A DNA stretch of 10,916 nucleotides from Marinospirillum sp. (GTDB taxonomy: Bacteria > Pseudomonadota > Gammaproteobacteria > Pseudomonadales > Halomonadaceae). Position numbers and translations under genes: made by a program. The notes below the pieces were generated by a model. The model did not search any database. It was given only the letters and a program-made list of their open reading frames with translations, and had not been told where the DNA came from. The stretch's first letter is position 1, and the number at the start of each line of letters is the position of its first letter. The stretch covers positions 1-10,916 of the forward strand of contig SKIX01000169.1 of assembly GCA_007116195.1 (NCBI GenBank), in the 5' to 3' direction. This document shows, in pieces, positions 1-7,328 of the stretch.

Positions 1-1
1 G

Positions 2-64
2 CTCAATCAGGGCTTGGATATTGTCGAAAAAGTTCTAAAAGCAGAGCTGGCTAATAACGCTTAA
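2..64 (+). CDS. ectB: EctB C-terminus (diaminobutyrate-2-oxoglutarate transaminase), partial
   Basis: Only the last 20 codons and a TAA stop lie in the window; the reading frame is open to the left edge. The visible residues, [20 protein letters not shown], resemble the C-terminal helix of class III aminotransferases of the EctB type. The call leans heavily on context: the stop is 10 bases before the start of an unmistakable ectC, and ectoine genes normally run ectA-ectB-ectC. EctB converts aspartate semialdehyde and glutamate to L-2,4-diaminobutyrate, the first step of ectoine synthesis. No catalytic residue is visible, so the identity is an inference from position plus weak similarity. Confidence 0.72.
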   Translation, partial: LNQGLDIVEKVLKAELANNA

Positions 65-74
65 GGGAGCCGTC

Positions 75-470
75 ATGATTGTCCGTAATTTAGAAGAAGC
101 GCGTAAAACAGACCGTTTTGTTAAAGCAGATAATGGTAACTGGGATAGCACTCGCCTAGTTTTAGCTGATGATAATATGAACCACTCTTTTCATATTACT
201 CGGATTTATGAAGGCACCGAGACCCCAATACACTACAAGCATCACCTGGAAACAGTCTACTGTATTGAAGGTGAAGGGGAGGTCGAGACAGTTGCAGACG
301 GCAAGGTTTGGCCAATTAAGCCAGGCGATGTCTATGTGCTGGATAAGCATGATCAACATCTCTTGCGTGCTAGCAAAACCATGACTCTGGCCTGTGTTTT
401 CTATCCCGCCATTACTGGGACAGAAAAGCATCGTGCTGATGGCTCCTATGCACCTGCTGATGAGGTTTAA
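75..470 (+). CDS. ectC: L-ectoine synthase EctC
   Basis: This cytoplasmic cupin enzyme closes N-gamma-acetyl-diaminobutyrate into the compatible solute ectoine, the last step of the pathway. The 131-residue protein has the full family length and the typical start MIVRNLEEA. The double-stranded beta-helix fold is marked by [10 protein letters not shown] (51-60), CIEGEGEVE and [15 protein letters not shown] (83-97). The expected iron ligands are present: Glu59, Tyr87 and His95, two positions later than in the structurally studied Sphingopyxis alaskensis enzyme (my recollection of that numbering). A GGGAG ribosome site at 65-69 sits five bases before the ATG, in the 10-base gap after ectB, so translation is probably coupled in an operon. 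No aspartokinase (ask_ect) or ectoine hydroxylase (ectD) gene follows; a terminator does. Nothing looks damaged. Confidence 0.98.
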   Translation: MIVRNLEEARKTDRFVKADNGNWDSTRLVLADDNMNHSFHITRIYEGTETPIHYKHHLETVYCIEGEGEVETVADGKVWPIKPGDVYVLDKHDQHLLRASKTMTLACVFYPAITGTEKHRADGSYAPADEV

Positions 471-494
471 GCTAACTGTCTAAGTTAGGTTGAT

Positions 495-523
495 AAAGGC
501 CACCGAAAAGGTGGCCTTTTTTT
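495..523 (+). terminator. Intrinsic terminator after ectC, probably bidirectional
   Basis: A perfect 7-bp stem, GGCCACC at 498-504 and GGTGGCC at 510-516, encloses a GAAAA loop. It is flanked by AAA before and seven T residues after (517-523), which can extend the stem by A-U pairs. This is a textbook Rho-independent terminator for the ectoine operon. Read from the other strand, the same stem is followed by TTTAT, so it may also stop the HDOD-GGDEF transcript that arrives from the right and ends at 542. Confidence 0.92.
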
Positions 524-541
524 AGGGAACCTAGAGTGAGC

Positions 542-2059
542 TTAATGATCCAGCTCTACCTGGCCCTGGTTGTTAAACAGAAGAATTTGATTGCGGCCTG
601 AGCGTTTTGCGTTGTACATGGCTTTATCTGCCGCATTCAACAGCTCATCTGGGTCTTTAAACTTTTTAGTTGCATCTTGTACGGCTATACCCATAGAGGC
701 TGAAATATAAATATCTTCCTTGTTATGGCTGAGTAGAGGTGTAGAAGCAAGATATTCCTGTAAGCGGAGCGCAAATTTCAAAGCTACTTCCTGATCTTGC
801 CTAGGCAGGAGGACAACAAACTCTTCACCCCCGTAGCGTCCAGCCATGGCTTTCTTGTCAAGCTCTTGCTCAAGAATACTGGCAAAAGCTTTTAGGGCTG
901 CATCACCAACAGCATGACCATGTTGATCATTAAGCGTTTTAAAGTAGTCTAAATCAATGAAGACAACCGCTAAAGAGAGCTGGTTTTGACTGAGTTCGTC
1001 AAAATGCTTTTGTAACTGCTGTTCCGTATACTGTCGGTTGAAAATACCAGTGAGAGGATCTCGCTTAAGCTGCTCTTGAAGCTTGGCTGAACTTTTTTTC
1101 AAACGTTCGATTTCGGCTTCCTGTTGGGCCAGCTTTTGCATCATTCTTAAATTACGCTCAACAAGCAGATGCTTAGCATCTTGCAGCAGGTTGAAGGTGT
1201 CGATTTTCCCTGGTGCTTGAATATCAAATAAGCGTGTAATGCTGGGCAACTGGTCTTGCAGTTGCAAAAGTAGATGAGAAAACTGCTGCTCATCCAATCC
1301 TAAATAATCCTGAGCTGCTTGATAGGCAAGCGTCATGGTCATTTCTTTATTGCCAGTTAGCCAAGGATCGGCAAGCAAGCCTGATAGTGCTAGAACACGT
1401 AGATTGAGTTGATCTTCAGGAATTTCTTTCGGCAATTGATGACTGGCGGCAATTAAATCAGTGTATTTATTGGGCAACCCCCAAGACTCACTTAGCCAGG
1501 CACCGATGGCTGCGTGATTGGAGGCGTATTCTCGCTCTTCAAAAGACGCTAGTTGGCGGTGGGAGCGAGCACTGTGAAAGATAACGCCATAAATATCCGG
1601 GTCTAATTCATTAAGAGCAAGCATTCCTAAATCTTGAAGGACTGCTGCTAGGTAAACGCTTTCGACGTCAAAGTCCAGCTTGGTTAATCGCTTGATTTCG
1701 CGCACCGCCAAGCCACTAATCAGTGAACGTTTCCAAAAGTGGTCTAGATCCATGCCATTGGTTGCCATTTTAGTATTCATGGCTAAACCAAAGCTTAGAG
1801 CTAAAGAAAGCGCACCCTCCATGCCAATACGATTGATAGCTTGCTGTAAGTTGTTGATCTCTCTGCCGCCATAGAGCGCAGAGCTAGCTGCCGCAAGGAT
1901 TTTTGCGCTCAAAGAGGGGTCTTTAGATAAAATATCAGCCAGCTGCTGGCTACCGCTGTCGGGTTGCCGCGCCAGCTTAATGATATTAATGACGGCCGCA
2001 GGTAAAGAGGGCAGCGTTTTGCACCGGTTAAGCTTTTCCTTCAGAGCTGCTGGGATCAC
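542..2059 (-). CDS. HDOD-GGDEF protein, probable diguanylate cyclase
   Basis: Probable c-di-GMP-synthesising signalling protein of 505 residues, with no signal peptide or membrane segment. An N-terminal HDOD domain (about 14-215; LPSLPAAV at 16-23, SKDPSLSAKIL at 45-55) is followed by a charged coiled-coil linker (about 296-332) and a C-terminal GGDEF domain (about 333-495). The GGDEF domain carries DPLTGIFNR (334-342), FIDLDYFK (367-374, with the metal-binding Asp369) and an active-type GGEEF signature (410-414). The usual upstream inhibitory RxxD site is absent: the aligned residues are DKKA (401-404). HDOD domains are thought to sense or bind partners and lack HD-hydrolase metal residues. 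The start is GTG, supported by a CAGGAG ribosome site eight bases upstream. It is transcribed in the same direction as the deacetylase gene, 85 bases behind it, but has its own candidate promoter. Confidence 0.93.
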   Translation of the reverse strand: MIPAALKEKLNRCKTLPSLPAAVINIIKLARQPDSGSQQLADILSKDPSLSAKILAAASSALYGGREINNLQQAINRIGMEGALSLALSFGLAMNTKMATNGMDLDHFWKRSLISGLAVREIKRLTKLDFDVESVYLAAVLQDLGMLALNELDPDIYGVIFHSARSHRQLASFEEREYASNHAAIGAWLSESWGLPNKYTDLIAASHQLPKEIPEDQLNLRVLALSGLLADPWLTGNKEMTMTLAYQAAQDYLGLDEQQFSHLLLQLQDQLPSITRLFDIQAPGKIDTFNLLQDAKHLLVERNLRMMQKLAQQEAEIERLKKSSAKLQEQLKRDPLTGIFNRQYTEQQLQKHFDELSQNQLSLAVVFIDLDYFKTLNDQHGHAVGDAALKAFASILEQELDKKAMAGRYGGEEFVVLLPRQDQEVALKFALRLQEYLASTPLLSHNKEDIYISASMGIAVQDATKKFKDPDELLNAADKAMYNAKRSGRNQILLFNNQGQVELDH

Positions 2060-2067
2060 CGATCAGG

Positions 2068-2073
2068 CTCCTG
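2068..2073 (-). promoter_or_regulatory. Ribosome binding site fixing the GTG start of the HDOD-GGDEF gene
   Basis: On the minus strand this reads CAGGAG, eight bases before the GTG start codon at 2059-2057. It supports translation from GTG; residues right after it already match the HDOD N-terminus, so an internal ATG start would remove domain sequence. Confidence 0.7.
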
Positions 2074-2098
2074 AATATTAATAAGAGTTAATCCTCTC

Positions 2099-2126
2099 AC
2101 TATACCTCAGCAGAGTGAATTGCTAA
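2099..2126 (-). promoter_or_regulatory. Candidate sigma-70 promoter for the HDOD-GGDEF gene
   Basis: On the minus strand, TTAGCA (2126-2121, four of six consensus matches) and TATAGT (2104-2099, five of six) are separated by 16 bases. The predicted start of transcription lies about 30 bases before the GTG codon. The site is in the 85-base gap after the deacetylase gene, suggesting the cyclase can be expressed independently of it. Found by eye only. Confidence 0.42.
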
Positions 2127-2144
2127 AGCTAACTTGGCAATCTA

Positions 2145-3068
2145 TTACACCCCCTGCAAAGCTTCAAGATGACGATGAACTGACCTGGCTAGAGAGTTAA
2201 GATCATAGCCTCCTTCAAGTACTGAAACCAAGCGGCCATCAGCATAGGTTTTAGCTTGATCCATCAAAAGCTGTGTTATCCAGTAGTAGTCATCATCTTC
2301 CAGGTTAAGCTCCCCCATAGGGTCTTCTCTATGGGCATCAAAGCCAGCAGAAATCATAATCAACTGTGGCTTGAAGGCTTGCAAAGCAGGTAACCAGCTC
2401 GATTCGATGGTTTTTCGGAAACCTGTGCTACCGGTATGCGCTTCAAGTGGTGTGTTGATAATGTTATCGCTTTGGTGATCTGCATAGCGCCAAGGATAGA
2501 AGGGATGCTGAAAGCTAGAGCAGACCAGCACTCTGGGATCATTACGAAAGACATCAACGGTGCCATTGCCGTGGTGAACATCAAAATCCAGAATGGCTAC
2601 TCTTTCCAAGCCATGAACTTCCAAGGCATGAAGTGCGCCAACTGCAACATTGTTGTAAAAACAGAACCCCATACTTTCAACTTTTTCAGCGTGATGCCCA
2701 GGTGGGCGAACTGCACAAAAAACATTGTCAGCCTGGTTTTTAAAGATTTGATCAACCCCACGCACAACCGCACCTGAAGCTAAAGCAGCGGCTTCAAGTG
2801 AGCGAGGTGCTAAAAGAGTTTCATCTTCAATTGCGGTAAAACCTTTTTCTGGCAAGCTCAGCTCTAGCGAGCGCACATGAGCCTTGGGGTGAGCACGGTG
2901 AAGCTGTTCTGGTGTAACAGGGCGCGCCTTGTATTGCATCAGCTGGTTCATTAGCCCGCTCAGCATCAGTTGGTCAATAATCGCGTTAAGTCTTAACGGA
3001 TTTTCCGGATGCCAAGGCCCCATATCATGTAAGGCGCAATCTTGATGTGTAATAAAAGAAGTGATCAT
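2145..3068 (-). CDS. Histone-deacetylase-family deacetylase / amidohydrolase
   Basis: A cytoplasmic zinc hydrolase of the HDAC/AcuC/acetylpolyamine-amidohydrolase superfamily, 307 residues, which removes acyl groups from lysine or polyamine amines. The catalytic set is complete: RPPGHHAE (121-128) gives the two active-site histidines 125 and 126; DFDVHHGNGT (161-170) gives zinc ligands Asp163 and His165; AGFDAHREDP (241-250) gives the third ligand Asp244; EGGYD (285-289) gives the transition-state Tyr288. Tyr288, rather than the His of class IIa enzymes, suggests real deacetylase activity. The GFCFYNN motif (134-140) and EGGY resemble class II-like bacterial members. The gene is divergent from the Pat acetyltransferase across 86 bases, which makes acetylated proteins, including Pat targets, plausible substrates. 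AcuC-like, polyamine-deacetylase or other deacylase roles cannot be separated from sequence. The ATG start has an AAGGA site about ten bases upstream. Confidence 0.93.
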   Translation of the reverse strand: MITSFITHQDCALHDMGPWHPENPLRLNAIIDQLMLSGLMNQLMQYKARPVTPEQLHRAHPKAHVRSLELSLPEKGFTAIEDETLLAPRSLEAAALASGAVVRGVDQIFKNQADNVFCAVRPPGHHAEKVESMGFCFYNNVAVGALHALEVHGLERVAILDFDVHHGNGTVDVFRNDPRVLVCSSFQHPFYPWRYADHQSDNIINTPLEAHTGSTGFRKTIESSWLPALQAFKPQLIMISAGFDAHREDPMGELNLEDDDYYWITQLLMDQAKTYADGRLVSVLEGGYDLNSLARSVHRHLEALQGV

Positions 3069-3094
3069 AAACAGCCCGTCCTTTTTTGCTAGAG

Positions 3095-3123
3095 TTTAAA
3101 CTTGAAGCAGTTTGTTGGATACT
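3095..3123 (+). promoter_or_regulatory. Weak candidate promoter for pat in the divergent spacer
   Basis: TTTAAA (3095-3100) and GATACT (3118-3123) are spaced by 17 bases, each matching four of six sigma-70 consensus positions. The -35 lies inside a 10-bp perfect palindrome AGTTTAAACT (3093-3102), which could be an operator for the divergent deacetylase and acetyltransferase genes or simply chance in AT-rich sequence. No convincing promoter for the deacetylase was seen on the minus strand. Confidence 0.25.
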
Positions 3124-3141
3124 GGGCAAACGTCGAAATTT

Positions 3142-3147
3142 AAGGAG
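3142..3147 (+). promoter_or_regulatory. Ribosome binding site fixing the pat start at 3155
   Basis: AAGGAG sits seven bases before the ATG at 3155. The frame is open further upstream to another ATG at 3086, but that start lacks a good ribosome site. The 23 extra residues it would add do not fit the family, whose proteins begin shortly before the CoA-binding motif. Confidence 0.85.
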
Positions 3148-3154
3148 CAAGACG

Positions 3155-5884
3155 ATGAGCACGCGTTTTTTGCGCTATTTTTTTGAACCCAATACGCTTG
3201 CTGTCATTGGTGCTTCAGAAAAAAACTTTAGTCTAGGTGGTCAGGTAGTGGCTAACTTAAAGGATGCAGGCTTCCCTGGCAAAGTCTGGATTCTGGATCC
3301 TAAAGAGGTAACTGAGCTTCATGGTTACCAAGTTTTTAGTGAGTTACAAGAGTTACCTGAAGTACCTGACTTGGCTGTTATCTGTACGCCGGCTGATGTT
3401 GCTCCGCAAATGGTTGAAGAGCTGGGTCAGTTTGGCGTAAAAGCCGCTTTGGTTTTAACTTCAAATCAAGGGCACCGACAAACTAACTACAAACAAAGAC
3501 TTTTAGAAGCAGCGCAGAATTCATCTATTCGCGTTATGGGGCCAGAATGCATGGGTATTCTGGTTCCTGGTCGCAAACTGAATGCCAGCTATGCACCACA
3601 GAATGTAAAAGCAGGCAAGGTTGCCTATATTGGGCAATCAGGCATGCTCGGTAATGCAATTATTGACTGGGCCAATGGCCGTGGTATTGGTTTCTCACAT
3701 TTGATTACACTCGGCGATAGCGTTGATGTGCGTTTAGCCGATGTTATTGATTATATCAATCGCTTCTCGAATGCTCAGGCTATTCTCTTACATTTAGAGC
3801 ATATTCCTGATTCTCGGCATTTTATGACGGCTGTTCGTGAAGCTTCACGGAACAAGCTGGTTTTGGTGATTAAATCTGGACGGACTCCGCAAGCTCAGGG
3901 TGAGCCTTTGCTATTTACACCCGGTTTGCCTAATCGAGATCCGGTGTACAGTGCCGCTTTCTCTCGTGCGGGCATGGTACGCGTTGATAACAGCGAAGAA
4001 ATGTTTGATGCGCTAGAAACCCTGACACGTATGCGGCCAGTCAGAGGGGATCGCTTGGCAATCATCAGTAATGGCTTGGGGCCGAGTATGTTGGCGGTTG
4101 ACCGTTTAATTCACCAAGGAGGCCAGCTAGCTGAATTAAGTGCAGAAACACTTAACCAGTTACAAGCTTGGATGCCCAGCGATGATACGCGAGTTAATCC
4201 CTTGGATATTGGCGGTGGAGCAACACCTCAGCAATTTGTTGAAGCCATTCAAATGGTTTCTGCTGACCCGAATGTCGATGCCGTCTTGGTTGTGCATGCA
4301 CCTACGCGCCTTGCACCGAGTGAAGCGACAGCTCTGGCCGTTATAGCCAATCGCAAAACTTATAAGCGTAACCTGTTAACCAGCTGGATGGGACTAGACC
4401 ACGCTTTTCCTGCGCGTCATGAGTTCAATCTTGCTGGTATTCCTACCTATTTATCGCCTGAAAAAGCTGTTCAGGCATTTATGCACTTGGTTAACTATCA
4501 GCGCAACCAAAAGCTACTGCAAGAAACACCGCCTAGCCTGCCCTTTGAAACTTCCAGAAAAGCAAGACAAGAAGCTCGGGATTTAGTGGCCAGGGTTGCT
4601 GGTTCAGGCCGCGATCACTTGACTCATGAAGAAACGCGTGACCTGCTGAAAGCCTATGGCATAGAAATGGCAACCACCTATTACCCCAAAACAGCGGAAG
4701 AAGCTGCTCAGCTCGCCAAAAAACTGCCGGGTAGCAAGGCACTAAAAGTGAACCATGCCAACAATAGCTACCCATTTGTTTATCGCAAACACCCGCATAA
4801 GTTATCTGCCGGCCTGCTGCAAGACCTGGAAACAGAAGCGGACGTAGGCAAGGGGGCAGAGCGGCTTGAAGCCAAAAGAGCAGAAAAGTTTCCAGACAGT
4901 CCCTTTTATTCATTTGTGCTGCAACCTATGCAGCGTGGCAAGCATTCGATGCAGCTCAATCTTGGTGTGACGCGTGATCCAGTTTTTGGGCCTGTGGTTT
5001 TGTTCGGGATAGGTGGCTATAAAGTCAACATTTTGTTTGACCGTCATTTGGCGATCCCCCCTTTAAATATGACTCTAGCGCGTGAACTGGTTGCCTCCAG
5101 CCATGCGGGTCGGCTTATCGTTGAGCATAGTAACCATGCAGAGGAAGATTTGGATCGAATTTGCCAACTCTTGGTGAAGTTATCGCAACTGTGTTCAGAT
5201 TTACCCTTGATCAAGGGGCTGGAAATCAACCCGCTGCTGTTAAATCGAGATGAGCTGCTTGCTATTGATGTGCAGTGTGATCTGGGTGATCCGGCTTACC
5301 ATGCCATCATGCCTTATCCAGAGGATTTAAGAAAAGAAATTACGCTTAAGGATGGCCGACAAGTCGAAGTCAGGCCCATTCGCGGTGAAGACTCGGTTGC
5401 TTTACTAGGCTTCCATAGCCGCCTATCGGAAGAAAGTATTCGCTTCCGCTATTTCCACAATAAAGCTGATCTAACTAAAAGGGATTTGTCATTACTGACG
5501 CAAATTAACTACGATCGACAGATGGCCTTTGTAGCAGAAGAAACCCTGGCTGATGGTAGTAAAGAAATTCTGGGTGTTTCTCGAGTTTGGACCGACCCTG
5601 ACAATATACGCACAGAGTTTTCAGTCATCATCCGCGATGATTTACAGGGCTTAGGCTTGGGGTCTTTGCTGATGAAAAAGCTAATTAGCTATAGCAAAAG
5701 TGTCGGCACTCTGGAGATGATTGGCAAAATCATGGTAGAAAATCATCCTATGCGGGGGTTGATGAAGTACCTGGGTTTTGAATGCCGCTATAACCTGGAA
5801 GAACAGGTCATCGACGCTGTTCTTCCGTTAAACGAGCCAGTCAATGATTGGCAGCGCCATCGCTTGGCGAACCCGATTGACTAG
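3155..5884 (+). CDS. pat: Pat-type protein lysine acetyltransferase (acyl-CoA synthetase-like body + GNAT)
   Basis: A 909-residue homologue of enterobacterial Pat/YfiQ (PatZ), which uses acetyl-CoA to acetylate lysines of enzymes such as acetyl-CoA synthetase and so switch them off. Order of domains: CoA-binding Rossmann fold (about 10-140, LAVIGAS at 15-21), succinyl-CoA-ligase-like region (about 150-450, IGQSGMLGN at 159-167), degenerate ADP-grasp region (about 485-715), then a GNAT domain (about 735-890). The GNAT acetyl-CoA loop is QGLGLG (831-836), and YDRQMAFVA (786-794) and NHPMRGLMKYLGF (863-875) are typical of the family. The phospho-His of true ADP-forming synthetases appears replaced by Phe254, so the body is probably a sensor rather than a ligase. 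The ATG at 3155 is preferred because of its AAGGAG site. The gene is divergent from an HDAC-family deacetylase and converges on pdxH. Targets are not encoded nearby. Confidence 0.93.
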   Translation: MSTRFLRYFFEPNTLAVIGASEKNFSLGGQVVANLKDAGFPGKVWILDPKEVTELHGYQVFSELQELPEVPDLAVICTPADVAPQMVEELGQFGVKAALVLTSNQGHRQTNYKQRLLEAAQNSSIRVMGPECMGILVPGRKLNASYAPQNVKAGKVAYIGQSGMLGNAIIDWANGRGIGFSHLITLGDSVDVRLADVIDYINRFSNAQAILLHLEHIPDSRHFMTAVREASRNKLVLVIKSGRTPQAQGEPLLFTPGLPNRDPVYSAAFSRAGMVRVDNSEEMFDALETLTRMRPVRGDRLAIISNGLGPSMLAVDRLIHQGGQLAELSAETLNQLQAWMPSDDTRVNPLDIGGGATPQQFVEAIQMVSADPNVDAVLVVHAPTRLAPSEATALAVIANRKTYKRNLLTSWMGLDHAFPARHEFNLAGIPTYLSPEKAVQAFMHLVNYQRNQKLLQETPPSLPFETSRKARQEARDLVARVAGSGRDHLTHEETRDLLKAYGIEMATTYYPKTAEEAAQLAKKLPGSKALKVNHANNSYPFVYRKHPHKLSAGLLQDLETEADVGKGAERLEAKRAEKFPDSPFYSFVLQPMQRGKHSMQLNLGVTRDPVFGPVVLFGIGGYKVNILFDRHLAIPPLNMTLARELVASSHAGRLIVEHSNHAEEDLDRICQLLVKLSQLCSDLPLIKGLEINPLLLNRDELLAIDVQCDLGDPAYHAIMPYPEDLRKEITLKDGRQVEVRPIRGEDSVALLGFHSRLSEESIRFRYFHNKADLTKRDLSLLTQINYDRQMAFVAEETLADGSKEILGVSRVWTDPDNIRTEFSVIIRDDLQGLGLGSLLMKKLISYSKSVGTLEMIGKIMVENHPMRGLMKYLGFECRYNLEEQVIDAVLPLNEPVNDWQRHRLANPID

Positions 5885-5893
5885 CTACTGGGT

Positions 5894-5918
5894 GTTAAGG
5901 AGCTAAACGCTCCTTAAC
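5894..5918. terminator. Hairpin at the pat/pdxH convergent junction
   Basis: GTTAAGGAGC (5894-5903) and GCTCCTTAAC (5909-5918) form a perfect 10-bp stem with the loop TAAAC. The hairpin covers the pdxH stop codon and its last codons and begins 10 bases after the pat stop. No T-run follows on either strand, so it is not a classical intrinsic terminator; it may be a bidirectional transcript-end or RNA-stabilising structure. Confidence 0.5.
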
Positions 5919-6542
5919 CCACTCCGTTCCCTCTTTACGAAAGCGGATACGGTCATGAAGACGACTAGGCTTGCCTTGCCAAAATTCCACAGAGCTGGCC
6001 AGCAATTGATAGCCGCCCCAATGGTGTGGACGTGGCAGAGGGTCAATTCCTTGATATTGCTCTTCTAAAATGGCCAAGCGCTCTTCCAGAGTGTTGCGGC
6101 TTTCGATAACCTGGCTTTGCTCCGAAACCCAGGCACCCATTTGGCTGTCTCGGGGACGGCTAATGTAATAAGCATCTGAATCAGCTTCAGGTAATTTTTG
6201 TACTTGGCCTTCAACTCTAACTTGGCGTTGTAGCTTTTCCCACCAGAATAGCAAGCTGCAGCGTGGGTTAGCTGCCAACTCTTGGCCCTTTTCACTGTCG
6301 TAATTGGTATAGAAGATCCAGCCTTTTTCTTTTGCGAACCCCTTGAGTAACAGCGTGCGGGCTTTAGGCTGCCCTTGGGCATCCACTGTAGCCAGAGTCA
6401 TGGCGTTAGGGTCAAGGGTTTCGCTGGTTAAAGCATCAGCTAACCACTGGTTGAATAAGTCAAAAGGGCAGCTGCCTGCTTGAGCTGCCGAGAGCTGACT
6501 TTTATCGTAGCTACGGCGAGTAGCAGCAAGGTCGCGGTTCAT
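5895..6542 (-). CDS. pdxH: Pyridoxamine/pyridoxine 5'-phosphate oxidase PdxH
   Basis: An FMN-dependent cytoplasmic oxidase that converts pyridoxamine or pyridoxine 5'-phosphate to pyridoxal 5'-phosphate, the last step in vitamin B6 cofactor synthesis and salvage. At 215 residues it has the normal family length. FMN-binding and substrate motifs are in order: RTLLLKGF (62-69), YTNYDSEKG (78-86), SRPRDSQMGAWVS (128-140) and HHWGGYQL (173-180). The C-terminal signature EFWQGKPSRLHDRIRF (186-201) contains the substrate-binding Arg194 and His196, and the chain ends in the typical ERLAP. The ATG start has GAGGA seven bases upstream. The gene lies alone between convergent pat and a divergent cytochrome b gene. 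The product supplies the cofactor used by aminotransferases such as EctB, a general rather than a specific link. Confidence 0.98.
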   Translation of the reverse strand: MNRDLAATRRSYDKSQLSAAQAGSCPFDLFNQWLADALTSETLDPNAMTLATVDAQGQPKARTLLLKGFAKEKGWIFYTNYDSEKGQELAANPRCSLLFWWEKLQRQVRVEGQVQKLPEADSDAYYISRPRDSQMGAWVSEQSQVIESRNTLEERLAILEEQYQGIDPLPRPHHWGGYQLLASSVEFWQGKPSRLHDRIRFRKEGTEWVKERLAP

Positions 6543-6598
6543 CTTGGTATCCTCTTAGTGTAATCTTAGAAAACTGCATGTTTAGGAGATGTTGATTT

Positions 6599-7267
6599 AT
6601 GCAAGGTCATGATGCTGTTCAGAATATCAAAGTTTGGGACTGGTCGATAAGGGTCTTTCACTGGTCTTTACCCTTGCTTATCTTTGCCCTTTGGTATACC
6701 CGCCTGGATACCGAAACCCACATGATTTTTGCGCAACTGCTAATGGGGCTGCTTATCTATCGGATTATTTGGGGGCTAGTAGGTACACCTTATGCTCGAT
6801 TTGGTCATTTTCTATATGGCCCTGCGCGACTTGTAGCTTATCTTCGGGGCTTCTTTACTCAAAATAAACCTTTTTATCTGAGTCACAATCCTTTAGGTGG
6901 CGTTATGGTACTGGTTTTGCTGGGTGCATTAGGCTTTCAGCTGATGACTGGCCTGTTTATCGATGATTTTATCTTTCCAGGGCCTTTATACGATTTAGTT
7001 TCCCGATCCACTTCAGGCTGGATGACAGACTGGCATCATCGTTTCTTTGATTATCTTCTTGTGCTGATTGGGCTTCATGTTACCGCTATATTGGTTTACA
7101 AGCTTAAAGGAGAGGGGCTAGTTAAGCCCATGCTGACGGGCAGCAAGCCAACTGCTGCTCAACCGGAGGACCTAAAACCACAAGTAGCTGGTTTTCCCTG
7201 GTTGAGGTTTGCTATTGCTGTGGTATTTTCCGTTCTACCTGTGCTCTATGTATTTCATTGGCTTTAA
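6599..7267 (+). CDS. Cytochrome b561 / NiFe-hydrogenase-type cytochrome b family protein
   Basis: An inner-membrane b-type cytochrome of 222 residues that passes electrons between quinones and other carriers. About four or five hydrophobic segments are visible (about 20-34, 43-61, 100-120, 147-167 and a C-terminal anchor 201-221). The opening IKVWDWSIRVFHWSLP (10-25) is the family signature. Possible haem-ligating histidines are His21, His41, His147 and His160, with the conserved SHNPLGG (95-101). Members of this family often partner small c-type cytochromes, and a cytochrome c' gene lies directly opposite and convergent. The ATG start has AGGAG ten bases upstream. Only 56 bases separate it from divergent pdxH; TTGGTA and TAGAAA with 17-base spacing (6544-6572) is a weak promoter guess. 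The exact electron donor and acceptor cannot be told from sequence. Confidence 0.88.
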   Translation: MQGHDAVQNIKVWDWSIRVFHWSLPLLIFALWYTRLDTETHMIFAQLLMGLLIYRIIWGLVGTPYARFGHFLYGPARLVAYLRGFFTQNKPFYLSHNPLGGVMVLVLLGALGFQLMTGLFIDDFIFPGPLYDLVSRSTSGWMTDWHHRFFDYLLVLIGLHVTAILVYKLKGEGLVKPMLTGSKPTAAQPEDLKPQVAGFPWLRFAIAVVFSVLPVLYVFHWL

Positions 7268-7281
7268 CCGCCATCAAACTA

Positions 7282-7305
7282 AAGAGGAGGCTTTCGCCTC
7301 CTCTT
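7282..7305. terminator. Hairpin between convergent cytochrome genes
   Basis: AAGAGGAGGC (7282-7291) and GCCTCCTCTT (7296-7305) make a perfect 10-bp stem with a TTTC loop, in the 61-base gap between the two convergent stops. On the minus strand the stem is followed by a broken T stretch (TTTAGTTT), so it probably terminates the cytochrome c' transcript. On the plus strand the T-run is short and mostly part of the stem, so termination there is likely weaker. Confidence 0.72.
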
Positions 7306-7328
7306 AAAACACGACCGCTCAATTGCAC

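Noticed and set aside
3086..3154. Upstream in-frame ATG extending Pat by 23 residues
   Set aside because: The added residues are not family-like and there is no good ribosome site, whereas the ATG at 3155 has AAGGAG at seven bases.
4533..4913. 126-codon minus-strand frame inside pat
   Set aside because: Antisense to a well-supported gene; cysteine- and leucine-rich translation with no recognisable domain.
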